Shown: positions 33,163-40,736, numbered from the stretch's first letter. The stretch is 64,000 nt of DNA from WJKQ01 sp043810515 (GCA_043810515.1 JBDRNZ010000027.1:1-64000), one strand, 5' to 3'. Program-made: numbers and translations. The notes: generated from the letters alone by a model not told the origin.

Positions 33163-33466
33163 CCTCCAGTGAAAATTCTAAAAAACGAACGAGGGTAGGT
33201 GCGCGGTGAAGCCTGGCACCGCGCACCTGAGAAATGAGGATCTAAAAACGCGCCGCCCGAGGTTCGGGGGCGGGCGGCGCGAATAAAACACTGTCCAAAT
33301 TCCAAAGTTTGATAGGGAGGGCAGGCAAAAATTCATTATTGAAAGTTATACAAAACTTTAATACAAAACTTTAATACAATGGGAAAATAAGATAAACTAT
33401 AAAATAGATAGTCTGCGTAAGTGTTTTGACGGAAGGAACCACTATATGGTTTTGAAAAAGTGAAAG
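33111..33466. repeat. Left arm of the long cargo inverted repeat
   Basis: About 356 bases, matched in inverted orientation by 38489-38830 at roughly nine positions in ten, with a 14-bp tandem duplication in this arm near 33355. It contains three hairpins at 33151-33170, 33197-33228 and 33249-33281, very GC-rich against an AT-rich background. Bases 33467-33547, up to the kinase stop, hold nothing I recognise. Confidence 0.9.
33197..33228. other. 12-bp perfect hairpin in the left repeat arm
   Basis: AGGTGCGCGGTG pairs with CACCGCGCACCT around an 8-base loop, identical in both repeat arms. The neighbouring hairpins at 33151-33170 and 33249-33281 differ between arms only in ways that keep pairing by G-U wobble, which points to a structured RNA or single-stranded DNA role. 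Confidence 0.75.
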
Positions 33467-33547
33467 AAGAAGCTGAATGGAATATTATAGAAAGATTACC
33501 TATTATATCTATTATTTGGTCGATTATTGTTCACACAATTACAATTA

Positions 33548-34186
33548 TTAATCATTTACAATTACTAAATCAGCATTCCTTAATTGCTGATTTATCCATT
33601 GTTTCTCTGCTGGTTTAATAACACTATCAAACCATATTCGTAAAGTCGATGGATCCTCATCCCTTTCCAATACATCTCTATTGTATTTTCTTTGCCACCT
33701 TATTTCTTCTGGGATATTTAAAAAAACCGAAAAAAGCTTAAGTCTCATAGATTGAACAGTATCTAATATTTCTGGATGCATTGCATAAAGACCTTCCACT
33801 ATTAATGGAGTTTTTTGAAGTCTTAAATGTGCCCATCCGTTTTGCCTTGAAAGTTCATGTGAAAAAATTGGGATTCTTGCTATTTTTTTTCTAAAAATAT
33901 CTTGTAAAGTTTCTATTAAAACATTCCAATTATAACAATCTGGTGAGTCCCATTGTCTAATATTAAGTTCTGGTAAAACCAGCTCCATTTCATCTTCATT
34001 CTTGAAGTAATTATCAAGGGATAAAAGAGAAACTCCTAATTCTTCCGAGATCATTTTAGATATTGTACTTTTGCCACTACCAGTTGGACCAGAAATTAAA
34101 AGAAGATCCGGCATTTCCTTCTGGCACACCTTGGTAATATGCTCAAAAGCCAATGATTCTGAGACAACACTCATAGTACTTTCCAT
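33548..34186 (-). CDS. Uridine kinase/phosphoribulokinase-like P-loop kinase
   Basis: A 212-residue kinase probably acting on a nucleoside or small sugar. Walker A 'LISGPTGSGKSTISKMI' lies near residue 32, followed by the family-typical 'SLLSLDNYFK', 'RQWDSPDCYNWNVL', 'IPIFSHELSRQNG' and 'PLIVEGLYAMHPEI'. These match the Udk/PRK superfamily order. I choose the ATG at 34186; a TTG at 34204 and an ATG at 34174 are alternatives. It is divergent from the purM-like operon, in the AT-rich cargo. Substrate is not predictable. Confidence 0.8.
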   Translation of the reverse strand: MESTMSVVSESLAFEHITKVCQKEMPDLLLISGPTGSGKSTISKMISEELGVSLLSLDNYFKNEDEMELVLPELNIRQWDSPDCYNWNVLIETLQDIFRKKIARIPIFSHELSRQNGWAHLRLQKTPLIVEGLYAMHPEILDTVQSMRLKLFSVFLNIPEEIRWQRKYNRDVLERDEDPSTLRIWFDSVIKPAEKQWINQQLRNADLVIVND

Positions 34187-34220
34187 GTTAGCTACTATTG
34201 ACAATTTACGCTAGATTCGG

Positions 34221-34249
34221 TAGACTTTTCAAGCAAATAATTGTATAAT
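34221..34249 (+). promoter_or_regulatory. Promoter of the cargo operon
   Basis: TAGACT, 17 bases, TATAAT, with the ATG of the PurM-like gene 27 bases after the -10. The -10 is perfect and the -35 weak. The preceding kinase gene is divergent. Confidence 0.5.
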
Positions 34250-34275
34250 ATTTCAATTCTTCATTTTTTTAAAAA

Positions 34276-35448
34276 ATGCTTACCTACAAAAAACTGGGGT
34301 CTGATGCTGATAAAGACGCTGTTCACGAGGCGACAAAGGGGTTAGACAAGGGGCTTTTCCCTGGGGCTTTCTGCTTCATTGCCCCTGATATTGCTGACAA
34401 TGATTCATATTGTTGCCTTAAGCATACAGATGGAGCGGGAAGTAAGGCGAATGTGGCATATATGGCAACAAAAGAAGGGTTTAGTAGTGATGTGTGGAAA
34501 GGAATTGCTCATGATAGCCTAGTTATGAATATTGATGATATGGCAGCGGTTGGTGCTACTGAAAATTTTCAGTTAACTAACTGTATCGACAGAAATCCGT
34601 TTATTATTTCTGATGAAGCAGTATCAAAAATTATTGAAGGATATAGGGAATCCATCGACAATCTTTCTGGTTACACAAAAATTGATATGTGTGGCGGAGA
34701 AACTGCAGATACTGGCAATAATGTGCGTACTGTAGTTGTTAATTCTGACGCTTATGCTCGAATGAAAAGAGAAGATGTAATAGATGCAAGTAGAACCAGT
34801 GTCGGAGATGTTTTGGTTGGATTCTCGTCATACGGACAATCCAAGTACGAAGACAAATACAATTCGGGGGTTAGTAGTAATGGTTTTACTCTGTTGACTC
34901 ATGCCATGCTAGACTCATCATATAAAGCAAGATATCCGGAAACTTATGATGAAAATATATCGGAAAGTGCATATTCTGGAGAATTTAATTTGAAAACAAA
35001 AATTCCTGGTACAGATATGACATTAGGAGAGGCGATGCTTTCTCCAACTCGTTCGTACTTGCCACTCATAAAAGCATTATTGGCAAATAATAATAATGGA
35101 ATAAAAGGAATTTTTAATTGTACGGGAGGAGGGCTAACAAAACCAATAAGATTTGGTAAAGATGTAAAGTATGTAATGGATGGCATGATTGATCCTGGTC
35201 CATTTTTTAGGTTTGTATACGAGAATTCAGATATTGAACCACATGAATTGTACAAAACATTTAATATGGGATGTAGGTTAATAATTTCTTGTACAATAGA
35301 GGCTGTTAATGGAATTCTCAAAAGCGCTGCCGATTTTGAGATTGAAGCAAAGGTAATTGGACGAGTTGAGCAATCATTAAAAGAAGGCATTAATGAAATT
35401 GAAATAACAGATCCTCTTAGTGATGAGGTTCTTAAATATGAAAAATAA
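34276..35448 (+). CDS. Bacteroidetes-type PurM (AIR synthetase-like)
   Basis: PurM closes formylglycinamidine ribonucleotide to aminoimidazole ribonucleotide (AIR) with ATP. Seen: 'HTDGAGSKANVAYMATKEG', 'SDVWKGIAHDSLVMNIDDMA', 'DMCGGETADTGNNVRTVVV', 'GFSSYGQSKYEDKYNSGVSS' and 'MLSPTRSYLPLIKALL'. At 390 residues with this motif spacing it matches the longer Bacteroidetes-type enzyme, not the usual 345-residue PurM. It heads a tight plus-strand operon with the HisG-like gene three bases later. No other purine-pathway gene is near, so a specialised use of AIR or a related ring closure is possible. Transfer from Bacteroidetes is inferred. Confidence 0.85.
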   Translation: MLTYKKLGSDADKDAVHEATKGLDKGLFPGAFCFIAPDIADNDSYCCLKHTDGAGSKANVAYMATKEGFSSDVWKGIAHDSLVMNIDDMAAVGATENFQLTNCIDRNPFIISDEAVSKIIEGYRESIDNLSGYTKIDMCGGETADTGNNVRTVVVNSDAYARMKREDVIDASRTSVGDVLVGFSSYGQSKYEDKYNSGVSSNGFTLLTHAMLDSSYKARYPETYDENISESAYSGEFNLKTKIPGTDMTLGEAMLSPTRSYLPLIKALLANNNNGIKGIFNCTGGGLTKPIRFGKDVKYVMDGMIDPGPFFRFVYENSDIEPHELYKTFNMGCRLIISCTIEAVNGILKSAADFEIEAKVIGRVEQSLKEGINEIEITDPLSDEVLKYEK

Positions 35449-35451
35449 TCT

Positions 35452-36072
35452 ATGACAAAAATAAAAATTGCACTTCCAAAAGGAAGGTTTTATGATAGGA
35501 GCATGGCAATTATTGCAAGAACTACCAATAGAGATTTTTGTGATATCAAGAAGAGTAAAAAATTAGTTTTTGAATCTGAAGATTATACTTTCTTCTTATT
35601 AAAATCATCGGATATTTGTAAATTTATCTTTGATAAGAAAATTGATATCGGAATTGTTCCTGATGAATGGATTTTAGAATATGAATTGCAGCACAAGGTA
35701 ACGTTTGATAAGCTAAAAAGGATTGAGTGGGTACATACTAGAATTAGCTTAATTTCTAAGTCTGCAAATACTATCGGCAATAATGATGTCATTGCTTCCT
35801 CTTACCCCTTTATTGTCCTTAATTATTTAGAGCAAAAGGTTCAAATTAATAATCATCCCGATATAAAAATCTATAAACTCAATGGGTCAATTGAAGCAAC
35901 TATTCCTAAAATTTTTGCATTTGGCATAGATTGTGTTGAATCGGGGAAAACTATTTCTTGTAACGACTTAGTTGAATTAGACATTATTCATGACAATTTG
36001 TCCCTATCACTTATCAAAAAAAACGGGAGCAATCTCAATTTCCATCAAATTAATAATCTATACTTAGACTAA
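35452..36072 (+). CDS. Short HisG-like ATP phosphoribosyltransferase homologue
   Basis: HisG joins PRPP to ATP in the first step of histidine synthesis. Family marks: 'KIALPKGRFYDRSM' at the N-terminus, 'KIDIGIVPDEWILEY', and the PRPP-site region 'GSIEATIPKIFAFGIDCVES' with 'GKTISCNDL' after it. The 206 residues match the short form, which lacks the regulatory domain and normally works with HisZ; no hisZ or other his gene is in the window. Some motif positions deviate ('DEW' for the usual 'DW' region), so the acceptor may not be ATP. It lies between the PurM-like gene and an unknown gene, overlapping the latter by one base. Confidence 0.78.
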   Translation: MTKIKIALPKGRFYDRSMAIIARTTNRDFCDIKKSKKLVFESEDYTFFLLKSSDICKFIFDKKIDIGIVPDEWILEYELQHKVTFDKLKRIEWVHTRISLISKSANTIGNNDVIASSYPFIVLNYLEQKVQINNHPDIKIYKLNGSIEATIPKIFAFGIDCVESGKTISCNDLVELDIIHDNLSLSLIKKNGSNLNFHQINNLYLD

Positions 36073-36692
36073 TGCTACTTACATCACTTGCAAATACTAG
36101 CCCCATACTCAGAATAGATCTGTTAATGAACAATAAGGATTTGACCACTTTAAGTGGCTTATGCCCCTTATCAGATATTGAGAAAAATAATATTGAATCA
36201 AAGAAGGTTGTGCCTAGGACTATTCGCAACATATTATTTGCGATGAATGTTTTGGATGAATTATTTACAGAAATTACTGGTTTTAAAAGACATATATACA
36301 TATTGGGTGATGGAACCATATGGAATTTTCTTGCAAAAAATATCTTGTATAAAGATATCAATAATATTGATAAATCTTATTATCTAGAAATTATGTGCAC
36401 ATTGGGGTTATCATATCGTTTTAATGTGGCAAAAAAATTTGGTTATAGTGATACTAAGGTAATGCAATTGAGACTAAACGGATGGGGTAGAGCTTATTGT
36501 TTTAGTGAAGAAAATATTGATGATTATCAGAAATTAAAAGAAGATATGTATAAATATTGGCTTCCGGTAATTTCTAAATATAAAAGTGAATACACTGACT
36601 TAGTTATGATGTGTGACAGCACTGAAAGACCTTTGGAGGTGGAAAAAATTCATAAGATTAATGAGATTTTACCCATTAAATTGGTTACATAA
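36072..36692 (+). CDS. Unknown protein of the cargo operon (206 aa)
   Basis: I do not recognise this family. The protein is soluble, with 'HIYILGDGTIWNFLAKN' in the middle and 'RLNGWGRAYCFSEENIDDYQ' and 'DLVMMCDSTERPLEVEKIH' later; conserved-looking Asp, Trp and Glu residues hint at an enzyme. Its start overlaps the HisG-like stop (TAATG), and it ends nine bases before the SDR gene, so it is surely part of the operon. Base composition matches the AT-rich cargo. It is the best candidate for a new enzyme in this pathway. Confidence 0.7.
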   Translation: MLLTSLANTSPILRIDLLMNNKDLTTLSGLCPLSDIEKNNIESKKVVPRTIRNILFAMNVLDELFTEITGFKRHIYILGDGTIWNFLAKNILYKDINNIDKSYYLEIMCTLGLSYRFNVAKKFGYSDTKVMQLRLNGWGRAYCFSEENIDDYQKLKEDMYKYWLPVISKYKSEYTDLVMMCDSTERPLEVEKIHKINEILPIKLVT

Positions 36693-36701
36693 TAAACTCT
36701 A

Positions 36702-37403
36702 ATGAACAATAAATATATTATTATCACTGGAGCCTCATCAGGCATTGGAAAATCGGTTGCTATACAGGCTGCGAAAAAAGGCTTTAATCTAATTTTATCC
36801 GGAAGAAATTCTGTGAATTTAGACACTACTGCTAAATCTTGCAAAGATTATAGTGTTGAAGTTATTACTGTTTGTGGCGACATTACAAATCGTTTAAATC
36901 GGGAGAAAATTATAAATATCGCAAAAGATAATAAAGATATTTTTGGGCTTGTAAATGCAGCAGGTGTTGGAAAATTTGGTGATCCTGCTGAGTTGACTGA
37001 TGACATGCTGGATGAAATGTTCAACATAAATGTAAAAGCAATGTTTAGTTTAAGTAGAGAAGTAATAAAAATTAAACACAAAAAGAGTTTTCTTAATATA
37101 ATTAATATTAGTTCAGATTGCGATCAAGTTGCCTTTCCAGATGCAACTGGATATTGTGCGACAAAGGGAGGTGTTTTGATGATGTCTAAGGCATTTGGAT
37201 TAGCGGTTAGAAAACAAAATGTAAGAGTTACATGTATATCTCCTGGTAGAGTTGATACCCATTTTAATAATAAGAAGCCTGGAATGAGGGTAGGGGCGTT
37301 GATGCCAGAGGAAGTTGCGGAAGTTGTTATGTTTGCCATTAATGCACATAAAAATATTGAACTTCAAGAAATACGAATCGATAGTATGTCTAGAACTTGG
37401 TAA
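36702..37403 (+). CDS. Short-chain dehydrogenase/reductase
   Basis: An NAD(P)-dependent oxidoreductase of the classical SDR family: cofactor motif 'TGASSGIGKSVA' at residues 9-20, 'LVNAAGVGKFGDP', catalytic Ser in 'NIINISSDCDQ' and 'YCATKGGVLMMSKAFG' (Tyr-x3-Lys), then 'RVTCISPGRVDT'. Length 233 is typical. It sits between the unknown gene and the HAD phosphatase, nine and ten bases away. It may oxidise or reduce a sugar or nucleoside intermediate of the cargo pathway; substrate unknown. Confidence 0.88.
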   Translation: MNNKYIIITGASSGIGKSVAIQAAKKGFNLILSGRNSVNLDTTAKSCKDYSVEVITVCGDITNRLNREKIINIAKDNKDIFGLVNAAGVGKFGDPAELTDDMLDEMFNINVKAMFSLSREVIKIKHKKSFLNIINISSDCDQVAFPDATGYCATKGGVLMMSKAFGLAVRKQNVRVTCISPGRVDTHFNNKKPGMRVGALMPEEVAEVVMFAINAHKNIELQEIRIDSMSRTW

Positions 37404-37413
37404 ATATTCTTTC

Positions 37414-38064
37414 ATGAAATCTGTTATTTTTGATCTTGATGGCACACTAGTAGATTCGCAACACTTGCAGTTTTTGGCTTATAAGAAAGCTTTTAGTGAA
37501 ATAGAATTACCGTTAAGCTGGGATGATTGGAAAGATTATTGGGTTAAGTTTTCAATAAACGCTTATGAATGGGCGTCTATTAAAAATCTGACTTACAATG
37601 TGGAAGCCATAAGAAAAAGAAAAAAAGAAATATACGAAAGGCTTATTAAAAGTGAATTAGAAGCTAAACCTGGTGCAATTTCTTTAGTTAATGAATTACG
37701 GAAAAACGGATTCCAATTAGCTGTGGCGTCTTCCTCTAGAATAGAGTCAATAAAGCTTATTGTTGATATGCTTTTTGATAACACTTTTGATGTTTTAGAA
37801 TCTGATACTGAATTAAACAGAAGAAAGCCTCATCATGAAGTTTTTTCTATAACCATGGAAAAAATGAATACGTCTCCATCTGAAACAGTTATTATTGAAG
37901 ATTCAATTAGTGGTTATAATGCCGCTATAAATTCAGGCGCAAGATGTATTATTTGTCCAGATAGCACTATTGGTGATAAACATGATTTCCCAAAGGCTCA
38001 AATGGTTGTATCTTCATTGGAAGAGTTAAGCTCAGAAGATATTGCAAAATTACTGAATAAATAA
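37414..38064 (+). CDS. HAD-superfamily phosphatase
   Basis: The beta-phosphoglucomutase/GPH-like type: motif I 'VIFDLDGTLVDSQHLQF' with the nucleophile and acid Asp, a helical cap, motif II 'VASSSRIESI', the motif III Lys near 'RRKPHHEVF' and motif IV 'VIIEDSISGYNAAINSGA'. The ATG at 37414 is chosen because motif I begins straight after it (216 aa). It ends the plus-strand cargo operon and overlaps the convergent Nudix gene by 15 bp. It probably removes a phosphate from a sugar or nucleotide made by its neighbours. Confidence 0.85.
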   Translation: MKSVIFDLDGTLVDSQHLQFLAYKKAFSEIELPLSWDDWKDYWVKFSINAYEWASIKNLTYNVEAIRKRKKEIYERLIKSELEAKPGAISLVNELRKNGFQLAVASSSRIESIKLIVDMLFDNTFDVLESDTELNRRKPHHEVFSITMEKMNTSPSETVIIEDSISGYNAAINSGARCIICPDSTIGDKHDFPKAQMVVSSLEELSSEDIAKLLNK

Positions 38065-38469
38065 CTCTCTTAGTTCTTTTTGTTTTACTAAGTTTTCAAC
38101 GGGTAGGAATAATTTTTTGGGTAATTTTGCGTAATTAAACCATTTCCATTCTAGGCACTTGTTAGGCTCCCTGTTCTCGATCATCCCTTTTTTAATTTGT
38201 GCCACAATAAAAACAGTTATATATTGCTTATCTTCTTTTTTGAAATAATCATTGGTTACATGAAATGGCTTTGGACTACAGCTTATTAGAACTCCTAACT
38301 CTTCTTTTATTTCACGTATAGCACAATCGTGAAAAGATTCCCCCCATTCAATATGTCCACCAGGCATCCCCCAAGTACCACCGCCATGAGATCCCTTTCT
38401 TAAACCTAATAAGATATTATCTTTATCGATCAGAATAACCGAAACCCCTGTGCTTGGTCTTTTCTCCAT
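38050..38469 (-). CDS. NUDT15/MutT-like Nudix hydrolase
   Basis: Cleaves nucleoside diphosphate-linked substrates. The Nudix box is complete: 'GGHIEWGESFHDCAIREIKE' followed by EELG. 'LGLRKGSHGGGTWGMPGGH' before it and 'KCLEWKWFNYAKLP' after it resemble NUDT15 (MTH2), which acts on damaged or modified nucleoside triphosphates. At 139 residues it is a single-domain enzyme. It faces the cargo operon and begins 20 bases inside the right repeat arm, so its promoter probably lies in that arm. Together with the kinase, PurM, HisG and HAD genes it strengthens a nucleotide theme. Confidence 0.85.
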   Translation of the reverse strand: MEKRPSTGVSVILIDKDNILLGLRKGSHGGGTWGMPGGHIEWGESFHDCAIREIKEELGVLISCSPKPFHVTNDYFKKEDKQYITVFIVAQIKKGMIENREPNKCLEWKWFNYAKLPKKLFLPVENLVKQKELRELFIQ

Positions 38470-38488
38470 AAAATAAAATTAATTACAT

Positions 38489-38830
38489 CTTTCACTTTTT
38501 CAAAACCATATAGTGGTTCCCTTCATCAAAACACTCATACAGACTATCTATTTTATAGTTTATCTTATTTTTCCATTGTATTAAAGTTTTTGTACAACTT
38601 CCAATGTTGAATTTTGCCTGCCCGCCCTCTCAGACCTTGGAATTTGGACAGTGTTTTTATTCGCGCCGCCCGCCCCCGCCTCGGGCGACGCGGTTTTAGA
38701 TCCTCATTTCTCAGGTGCGCGGTGCCAGGCTTCACCGCGCACCTACCCACGTTCGTTTTTTAGAATTTTTACTGGAGGCTAACCTCCAGTTCCTCTAAAA
38801 TATGTTCGAGCAGTGTCATATAACTGTACC
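38489..38830. repeat. Right arm of the long cargo inverted repeat
   Basis: About 342 bases inverted relative to 33111-33466, with matching hairpins at 38662-38692, 38713-38744 and 38771-38790. It fills the gap between the Nudix gene and the SLH/M23 gene, which holds no convincing gene. In a circular element its outer end would supply the recombinase's final codons and stop. Confidence 0.9.
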
Positions 38831-38831
38831 A
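38826..38831 (+). other. Attachment-site core at the far end (right junction)
   Basis: GTACCA, identical to the 3' end of tRNA-Arg. It is preceded by ATAACT from the element and followed by chromosomal sequence running into the SLH/M23 stop codon at 38838. Confidence 0.6.
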
Positions 38832-38837
38832 TTTTGA

Positions 38838-40703
38838 TTATTGCGTAACAAGCATCAGCTTGTAAATTGCGTAAGCCACTTCGCCGCGGGTCATTCCGTT
38901 TTCAGGATGAAGTTCTTTTATGTTTGAATCGATAATCCCAAGTTGTTTGGCATATGCAACATACGGAGCGAACCAGGCATCTTTGGAAACATCAGAAAAA
39001 GGAGCAGCTGTAACATTCGGATTTACATCAACCCCCATTCCGTTAAATAAGATTTTATAGAATTCAGCCTTATTAACGGTATTCGTCGGTCTGAAAGTTC
39101 CATCGGGATAACCATCCACGACACCTTTGTTGTATGCGGTATATAGATATTTACCATACCATTCGGAAACCGAAACATCAGGAAACGGGATGTTTCCGCT
39201 GGAAAGGATTTCCTTTATTCCTTCGAAAATAAATTTCAAAGCCTCGACTCTGCTCACAACCTGATCCGGCCTGAAAGTACCATCGCTGTAACCATTCACA
39301 ATCCCTTCACTGGCAAGATATGAAATTGCCGCGAAATAAAGACTGTTTTCCGGGACATCTGAAAAAGAAACCTGCACTTCAGGCGCTTCTATTTCAAACC
39401 ACCCGGAATAAAAAACTTTATCTTCCGTTTTTAGGGCAAGTTTGTCACGTCCGGCATCCATGCGGACAAATTTTCCATTAAGTCTGCCGGAAGAATCAAA
39501 ATTTCTGTTGGTAATAATCGATGGACTGGCAGTTACATGACTATTTAGAGAACTGATAGTCATTTCACCGGCGGCACCTCCGTCAAAAGTATTCCCATAC
39601 TGATCAATCATAAATATACTGAAATCTGATTCCTGTCCCACATAGTATTTTGGACGAACATCGATTTTAAAAGTGAGAACAGGTGGCGCCAAAACCTCTT
39701 CGGGTTCCGTAACGTCAATAACCTCTGTAATTTCAGTGGAATCCGTCTCAGCGAAAGTTTCCGTAACTTCTCCGGAATCAGCTAGCGTAACCGTCTCGTC
39801 GGTAACATAAGATGAAGCGGTTATGGAATCGGACACTATGGTTCCATCCATATACTTCTGAACATATTTCAAAGGATTGATCGTTGTAGCCATGGCCTTT
39901 TCCTTCCCAAGACCGGCATTTACAGCCGTGAAGAAATCAAGACCGGCATCCGAAGCTTCCTGCCACGTAAACGGCCAGAAAGGATGCCATGGTGCGTCAG
40001 TAGTATCTATCTGAAAATGCACATGCGGAGTAGTAGCCGTGCCGGTTTGTCCGGAAAGGGCTATTTGTTCGCCTTTTTTTACAACATCACCCTCCGAAAC
40101 AAAAATATCGCTCAAATGGTTATATGACGAAAAAAGAGTCACGCTTTTATTGGGATCCTCCAGAGAAGGGAAATTTGTATGCTGAACAACAACATGATGC
40201 CCAAAACCTGAACTTTGATTTGAAACTTTCACAACAGTTCCGTTTGCAATTGAATAAACAGGAGTGCCCATCGGAACTTTTATATCAACGGCAAGATGTG
40301 ATCCTCCATATTCGAGCCCGTCCAGCTTATAACTTCCCATATATGGGACAGAGTAGGTAATTTTGGAGTTTCGTATAAGATCATCATTTGAATCACCCCA
40401 TTTTAGGTTGTCCGTACTGATTTTTAAGACATCGGGGTCATAAAACGGAATATCGATAAGATCATCAGCGCTTAATGCACCGTAACTTAAATTCCATTTT
40501 GAGGAATCAAGATGAACCCAGTCAGGCACTTTCTGAACCGGATAAACAGTTCCGTCGAAAGGCTCGTGTTCCGGATAAGAAATAATACTTGTAGTCAAAA
40601 AGTGCGAAAAATCTCCGGTGACCTGCGCAAAAAGTGACGCAACCGACACCACGAGAAGCAAAACGCCGGCTTTTAGACCATGTTTATGACAGAATTTATG
40701 CAT
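38838..40703 (-). CDS. Secreted M23 peptidase with three C-terminal SLH domains
   Basis: A signal peptide (residues 1-26) leads to a LytM/M23 metallopeptidase domain at about 120-240 with His136 and Asp140 ('SHLAVD') and His227/His229 ('TPHVHF') as expected zinc and catalytic residues. A Thr/Glu-rich linker and an Ig-like region follow. Three SLH domains fill about 445-621 ('FSDVPENSLYFAAISYLASE', 'GVVDGYPDGTFRPTNTVNKA', 'ENGMTRGEVAYAIYKLM'). The start at 40703 gives the signal peptide; it lies after a TGCTATAAT promoter with an A/C-rich leader. The SLH domains should anchor it to a pyruvylated wall polymer made with CsaB (8781-9896). It probably trims peptidoglycan cross-links. The integrated element ends 7 bases from its stop. 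Confidence 0.9.
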   Translation of the reverse strand: MHKFCHKHGLKAGVLLLVVSVASLFAQVTGDFSHFLTTSIISYPEHEPFDGTVYPVQKVPDWVHLDSSKWNLSYGALSADDLIDIPFYDPDVLKISTDNLKWGDSNDDLIRNSKITYSVPYMGSYKLDGLEYGGSHLAVDIKVPMGTPVYSIANGTVVKVSNQSSGFGHHVVVQHTNFPSLEDPNKSVTLFSSYNHLSDIFVSEGDVVKKGEQIALSGQTGTATTPHVHFQIDTTDAPWHPFWPFTWQEASDAGLDFFTAVNAGLGKEKAMATTINPLKYVQKYMDGTIVSDSITASSYVTDETVTLADSGEVTETFAETDSTEITEVIDVTEPEEVLAPPVLTFKIDVRPKYYVGQESDFSIFMIDQYGNTFDGGAAGEMTISSLNSHVTASPSIITNRNFDSSGRLNGKFVRMDAGRDKLALKTEDKVFYSGWFEIEAPEVQVSFSDVPENSLYFAAISYLASEGIVNGYSDGTFRPDQVVSRVEALKFIFEGIKEILSSGNIPFPDVSVSEWYGKYLYTAYNKGVVDGYPDGTFRPTNTVNKAEFYKILFNGMGVDVNPNVTAAPFSDVSKDAWFAPYVAYAKQLGIIDSNIKELHPENGMTRGEVAYAIYKLMLVTQ

Positions 40704-40736
40704 TTTGTGTTTGTTTTTGTTTCTAAAGATTATAAA

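Larger units (their letters stand above)
31217..38831. mobile_element. Integrated element with serine recombinase and nucleotide-metabolism cargo
   Basis: About 7.6 kb between tRNA-Arg and the SLH/M23 gene, bounded by GTACCA at both ends. It carries a serine recombinase, an inverted internal copy of its own joined ends, and an AT-rich seven-gene cargo between 350-bp inverted repeats. If removed, tRNA-Arg would be followed directly by the 3' end of the SLH/M23 gene. No phage structural or conjugation genes are seen, so it resembles a minimal integrative cassette. Confidence 0.75.

Noticed and set aside
33197..33281. GC-rich hairpins as a group II intron (GTGCG start)
   Set aside because: No reverse transcriptase and no domain V-like sequence are present.
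33380..33462. A short frame ('KINYKIDSL' to 'HYMVLKK') ending at the same stop in both repeat arms
   Set aside because: Only about 30 codons, without a start codon; it may be a worn remnant of a gene, but this cannot be supported.
38565..38750. A basic 61-residue reading frame inside the right repeat arm
   Set aside because: It runs through hairpins, starts at GTG, and a 2-base difference breaks it in the left arm, so it is not a conserved gene.
31217..38831. A prophage
   Set aside because: No capsid, terminase, tail or lysis gene is visible.
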